From the NCBI RefSeq assembly GCF_000799565.1, contig NZ_JUHB01000001.1:3785501-3849500 (forward strand): DNA of 64,000 nucleotides. The letters are read 5' to 3'. The notes under the pieces were generated by a model, which worked only from the letters and a program-made list of their open reading frames with translations, was not told the origin of the DNA and did no database searches. This DNA comes from Cellulophaga sp. Hel_I_12. GTDB taxonomy: Bacteria > Bacteroidota > Bacteroidia > Flavobacteriales > Flavobacteriaceae. Position 1 is the first letter of the stretch; each line of letters opens with the position of its first letter. A program made the translations under genes and the position numbers. Below are positions 60,940 to 64,000 of the stretch, piece by piece.

Positions 60940-62214
60940 TTAGTTGCGATAAATGGTCTGCTTTCTATCAGGCCCTACAGAAACTATTTTAATAGGCACT
61001 TCCAATTCTTTTTCAAGAAAATGTATATAATCGTTTAGCGCCGCAGGTAATTCACTGGCTGCACTCATTTTTGTTAAGTCTTCTTCCCAACCCTCCATTT
61101 CAGTGTAAATAGGCGTCACACTTTCTGATTCAATATTGTAAGGAAAATGGGTTATTTTTTCTCCTTTATAATGGTAAGCCGTGCATACTTTTAGTTTTTT
61201 AAAACCACTTAACACATCGCCTTTCATCATCATTAATTCGGTAACACCATTAATCTGAACAGCATATTTCAGCGCTACTAAATCTAACCAGCCGCAACGT
61301 CTTGGTCTGCCTGTAGTAGCGCCAAATTCGTTCCCTACACGTCCCATGGTTTCTCCATCAGCATCAAAAAGCTCTGTTGGAAACGGACCGCTACCAACGC
61401 GTGTGGTATAGGCTTTAAAAATTCCTTTTACCTCACCAATTTGGTTCGGGGCAACGCCCAAACCAGTGCATGCACCAGCGGCTGTAGTGTTTGAGGAGGT
61501 GACAAAAGGATAGGTGCCAAAATCAATATCTAATAAAGAACCTTGGGCGCCCTCTGCTAATATTTTTTTACCTTCTTTTTGTGCTTTGAATAGGTATTCT
61601 TCGCTATCGATAAAGGTCAGTTTTTTTAACTCCTCAACCGATTTGAAAAAATCAGCTTCTAATTCGTGCAAATCATACTGAACATCTACATTATAAAAAC
61701 CAATCATCGCTTCGTGTTTATCCGCTAAATGACGGTACTTCTCTTTCCAATCACTTAATTCTAAATCACCAACGCGCATCCCATTTCTTCCGGTTTTGTC
61801 CATATACGTTGGACCAATACCTTTTAAGGTAGAACCTATCTTTGCTTTACCTTTTGCAGCTTCTGAGGCAGCATCAAGCAAGCGATGTGTGGGTAAAATT
61901 AAGTGCGCTTTTCTAGAAATGAATAGGATTGATGGGATATCTAAATTAAATTTCTTTAGGTTCGCTAATTCCTTTTGAAAAATAACAGGATCTATAACGA
62001 CACCGTTCCCAACAATATTGATAGCGCCTTTATGAAAAATACCCGATGGTATGGTGTGTAACACATGTTTTATACCGTCAAATTCTAAGGTATGACCAGC
62101 ATTAGGCCCCCCTTGAAACCGGGCGATAATGTCATAGTTTTTAGTTAATACATCAACAATTTTTCCTTTTCCTTCGTCTCCCCATTGAAGCCCAAGTAGT
62201 AAATCTACTGCCAT
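60940..62214 (-). CDS. purA: Adenylosuccinate synthase
   Basis: This enzyme makes adenylosuccinate from IMP and aspartate with GTP, the first committed AMP step. It starts MAVDLLLGLQWGDEGKGKIVD, with the GDEGKGK GTP loop, and also has FQGGPNAGHTL, IGSTLKGIGPTY and TTRVGSGPFPTEL. I choose the ATG at 62214 (424 residues), the universal family start. The longer frame to 62313 would add 33 residues overlapping fur. It lies 13 bp behind fur in the relA/spoT-fur-purA group. Confidence 0.95.
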   Translation of the reverse strand: MAVDLLLGLQWGDEGKGKIVDVLTKNYDIIARFQGGPNAGHTLEFDGIKHVLHTIPSGIFHKGAINIVGNGVVIDPVIFQKELANLKKFNLDIPSILFISRKAHLILPTHRLLDAASEAAKGKAKIGSTLKGIGPTYMDKTGRNGMRVGDLELSDWKEKYRHLADKHEAMIGFYNVDVQYDLHELEADFFKSVEELKKLTFIDSEEYLFKAQKEGKKILAEGAQGSLLDIDFGTYPFVTSSNTTAAGACTGLGVAPNQIGEVKGIFKAYTTRVGSGPFPTELFDADGETMGRVGNEFGATTGRPRRCGWLDLVALKYAVQINGVTELMMMKGDVLSGFKKLKVCTAYHYKGEKITHFPYNIESESVTPIYTEMEGWEEDLTKMSAASELPAALNDYIHFLEKELEVPIKIVSVGPDRKQTIYRN

Positions 62215-62227
62215 TCTTGTAATTTGC

Positions 62228-62695
62228 TTAGTTGTTTTTAATTTCTTCTTTGTGCTCGTTTTTATTCTTTGTTCCGTAGAAGTATAGCGAGTGGTTGCTA
62301 ATGGTGATATCAAAAACCTCTTCTATGGTTTTTTTTATAGATTGAATTCTAGGATCGCAAAATTCGATAACTTCACCCGTATCGGTCAAAATTACATGAT
62401 CGTGCTGCCTATCAAAATAGGATTTTTCGTATTGTGCCTGATTTTTGCCAAACTGATGTTTTCGAACCAATTTACAATCTAATAAAATTTCAATAGTATT
62501 GTATAAGGTGGCTCGGCTTACCCTGTAATTTTTGTTTTTCATTTTAATGTAGAGACTTTCTATATCAAAATGATCTTCACTAGCGTATATTTCTTGAAGT
62601 ATAGCATAGCGTTCAGGTGTTTTTCTGTGCCCGTTTTCTTCTAAAAAAGTGGTAAAGACATTTTTTACGATGTCTTGGTTCTTGTTATTGCTCAT
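62228..62695 (-). CDS. fur: Fur family transcriptional regulator
   Basis: This is a 155-residue Fur-type repressor. An N-terminal winged helix (~12-90) reads [29 protein letters not shown] and [14 protein letters not shown]. The metal-binding part includes [20 protein letters not shown]. The CxxC zinc site of E. coli Fur is not seen (only FCDPRI), which occurs in some Fur/PerR members, so Fur versus PerR cannot be settled. The position in an operon with relA/spoT and purA is conserved in Flavobacteriaceae. A Fur-box-like palindrome is at 42716-42735. Confidence 0.88.
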   Translation of the reverse strand: MSNNKNQDIVKNVFTTFLEENGHRKTPERYAILQEIYASEDHFDIESLYIKMKNKNYRVSRATLYNTIEILLDCKLVRKHQFGKNQAQYEKSYFDRQHDHVILTDTGEVIEFCDPRIQSIKKTIEEVFDITISNHSLYFYGTKNKNEHKEEIKNN

Positions 62696-62738
62696 GAGAA
62701 CTTTTGCATCAATCAGGTTACAAATGTACAGCTAAAAT

Positions 62739-64000
62739 TTAAATTCTACTGACTTTATCAATGCCATTGATGCTCTTTAAATTGTTGATAACTTTTTTAA
62801 GAATCTCATTGTTTTTGACCACAACTGTAATTTTTCCTTTAAAAGTACCCCCATCCGTACTAAAATTAATATTTCGCATATTTACATGCATATTTCCTGA
62901 AATTACTTCTGTTATTTTACTTACCAAACCTAGATTATCAATACCTGTTAAGTTAATTTCAGAGGTAAATTCTTGTTGGCTCGAGTCAATCCATTTCGCA
63001 GACATAATACGGTAGGCGTAATTGGACTGCAGCGCAATGGCATTCGGACAATTTTTTGAATGCACCTTAATGCCTTCGTTAATACTTACAAAACCAAAAA
63101 CTTCATCTCCTGGAATAGGGTTGCAGCAAGGCGATAACTTGTAGGGTAGTTTTTCTTCTTCTTTTCCAAATACTAAAACATCAAATTTTGACGTAATTTC
63201 TTCTTTATCAATTTCACCAGGAGTTTGCTGTCTTCTTATTTTATTTTTGAAAAAACTAATAAATGCGTTGCTGTAAGACGAAGCAAATTCTTTTATTTTT
63301 TGATTGTCTATGGTCCCAATACCCACCCTGTAAAACAAATCTAGACTTGTTTTTAATTTAAAATAAATCACCATTTTATTGATGGTATCCTCGCTGAAAT
63401 TTATTTTTTGGGATTTTAATTTCCTTCTTAATACCTCTTTACCTTCAAGGGCAACACTCTTTTTTTCTTCTCTTAAAACCGATTTTATTTTTGATCTCGC
63501 CCTAGCAGTAGTGGCATAGTCTAACCAATTTTGATTAGGTTGAGCGCTTTCAGAAGTGATGATTTCTACTTGGTCACCGCTCTGCAATGTGGTATTTAAA
63601 GGTACAAGTTTGCCATTTACCTTGGCACCACGGGTATGCATCCCAACTTCGGTATGTATGTTGAATGCAAAATCTAATGGGGTCGAATTTTTCGGTAGCG
63701 ACTTTAACTCACCCTGAGGGGTAAACACAAATATTTCTTTGGCGTAAAGATTTAATTTAAATTCCTCAACGAAATCTACGGCGTTGGTATTTGCATTTTC
63801 TAAGGCTTCCTGTAGTTTATTGAGCCATTCTTCAATCCCAATTTCTTTTTGGTTGCCATGTTTGTATTTGTAATGTGCTGCGTATCCTTTTTCTGCAATT
63901 TCGTGCATGCGTTCGCTGCGTATTTGAACTTCCACCCATTTCCCTAAAGGTCCCATTACGGTAATGTGCAAGGCTTCATAGCCTGTAGATTTAGGCGAAG
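62739..64000 (-). CDS. RelA/SpoT family (p)ppGpp synthetase/hydrolase, C-terminal part
   Basis: The frame is open to the right edge, so the N-terminal hydrolase domain and most of the synthetase domain lie outside the window. Visible parts are the end of the synthetase domain (STGYEALHITVMGPLGKWVEVQIRSERMHEIAEKGYAAHYKY), the TGS domain (IFVFTPQGELKSLPKNSTPLDFAFNIHTEVG), a helical/zinc-finger region (KLSPCCNPIPGDEVFGFVS), and the C-terminal ACT domain ending in KVSRI. It makes or degrades the stringent alarmone. It is the first of three genes with fur and purA. Confidence 0.93.
   Translation of the reverse strand, partial: SPKSTGYEALHITVMGPLGKWVEVQIRSERMHEIAEKGYAAHYKYKHGNQKEIGIEEWLNKLQEALENANTNAVDFVEEFKLNLYAKEIFVFTPQGELKSLPKNSTPLDFAFNIHTEVGMHTRGAKVNGKLVPLNTTLQSGDQVEIITSESAQPNQNWLDYATTARARSKIKSVLREEKKSVALEGKEVLRRKLKSQKINFSEDTINKMVIYFKLKTSLDLFYRVGIGTIDNQKIKEFASSYSNAFISFFKNKIRRQQTPGEIDKEEITSKFDVLVFGKEEEKLPYKLSPCCNPIPGDEVFGFVSINEGIKVHSKNCPNAIALQSNYAYRIMSAKWIDSSQQEFTSEINLTGIDNLGLVSKITEVISGNMHVNMRNINFSTDGGTFKGKITVVVKNNEILKKVINNLKSINGIDKVSRI

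Noticed and set aside
62215..62313. N-terminal extension of PurA
   Set aside because: The extra 33 residues overlap fur, lack family similarity, and the universal MAVDLLLGLQWGDEGKGK start is at 62214.
1..64000. Prophage, integrase, transposon or tRNA-linked island
   Set aside because: No integrase, transposase, structural phage gene, tRNA or terminal repeat was seen; the only insertion-like traces are the small ones reported above.

Overview
The window is about 64 kb of low-GC chromosome from a member of the Bacteroidota, almost certainly a marine-type Flavobacteriaceae. The evidence is the set of lineage-typical families: OstA-like LptA, an Lnb/DUF4105 protein, a DUF349 protein with an acidic N terminus, CCC-motif membrane proteins, DUF6048/DUF6452, and a SecA without a C-terminal zinc knuckle. 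TAnnTTTG-type promoter boxes, lipoprotein signals followed by acidic residues, and a 6S RNA between zapA and rny point the same way. I see no prophage, IS transposase, CRISPR array, rRNA or tRNA. Most of the window is conserved core genome.

Layout. 0-13 kb: the end of a TrhA/hemolysin III gene, a large Ig-like lipoprotein, a ZIP metal transporter with a DUF4268 gene, two rRNA methyltransferases (THUMP type and RlmD), ornithine aminotransferase, a cluster of small membrane proteins, an Smr protein and a cysteine desulfurase. 13.3-14.4 kb: a probable mobile single-gene cassette, in which a 206-aa membrane protein gene is bounded by inverted repeats beside a hairpin-rich non-coding segment. 14.4-28.8 kb: an M23 peptidase/TonB receptor pair, a ZapB-like gene, zapA, 6S RNA and rny, then an Lrp regulator divergent from a TauE exporter, an M16 peptidase and RlmF. 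29-31.4 kb: three nearly identical copies of an 80-aa secreted-peptide gene, each behind a long conserved upstream region with paired ACCGAT boxes 21 bp apart, next to an orphan sensor kinase. 31.4-41.3 kb: the kinase, secA, a DUF2795 gene, a cobalamin adenosyltransferase, a methyltransferase relative lacking its core, an ABC-F protein and an Lnb-type protein. 41.6-48.3 kb: pssA, a degraded second lptB 3' end, a flavin-type oxidoreductase gene, lptB, tatC, kdsD and recQ. 48.5-64 kb: a minus-strand series with a Tat-type S66 peptidase, a CarboxypepD-like protein, DUF349, aroE, two tandem DUF368 genes, a TPR protein, an aminotransferase, OstA-like protein, purA, fur and the 3' part of relA/spoT.

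Shared themes. Envelope biogenesis is prominent: lptB, OstA-like LptA, kdsD, pssA, the DUF368 undecaprenyl-phosphate translocases, S66 and M23 peptidases, the Lnb-type lipoprotein enzyme, secA and tatC. rRNA modification (RlmD, RlmF, THUMP methyltransferase) and global control (6S RNA, RNase Y, RelA/SpoT, Fur, Lrp) are also well represented.

The best candidates for something undescribed are the triplicated secreted-peptide locus (29.3-31.4 kb), the repeat-bounded cassette (13.6-14.43 kb), and the lptB remnant on the far side of a plus-strand gene from intact lptB (42.5-43.2 kb).
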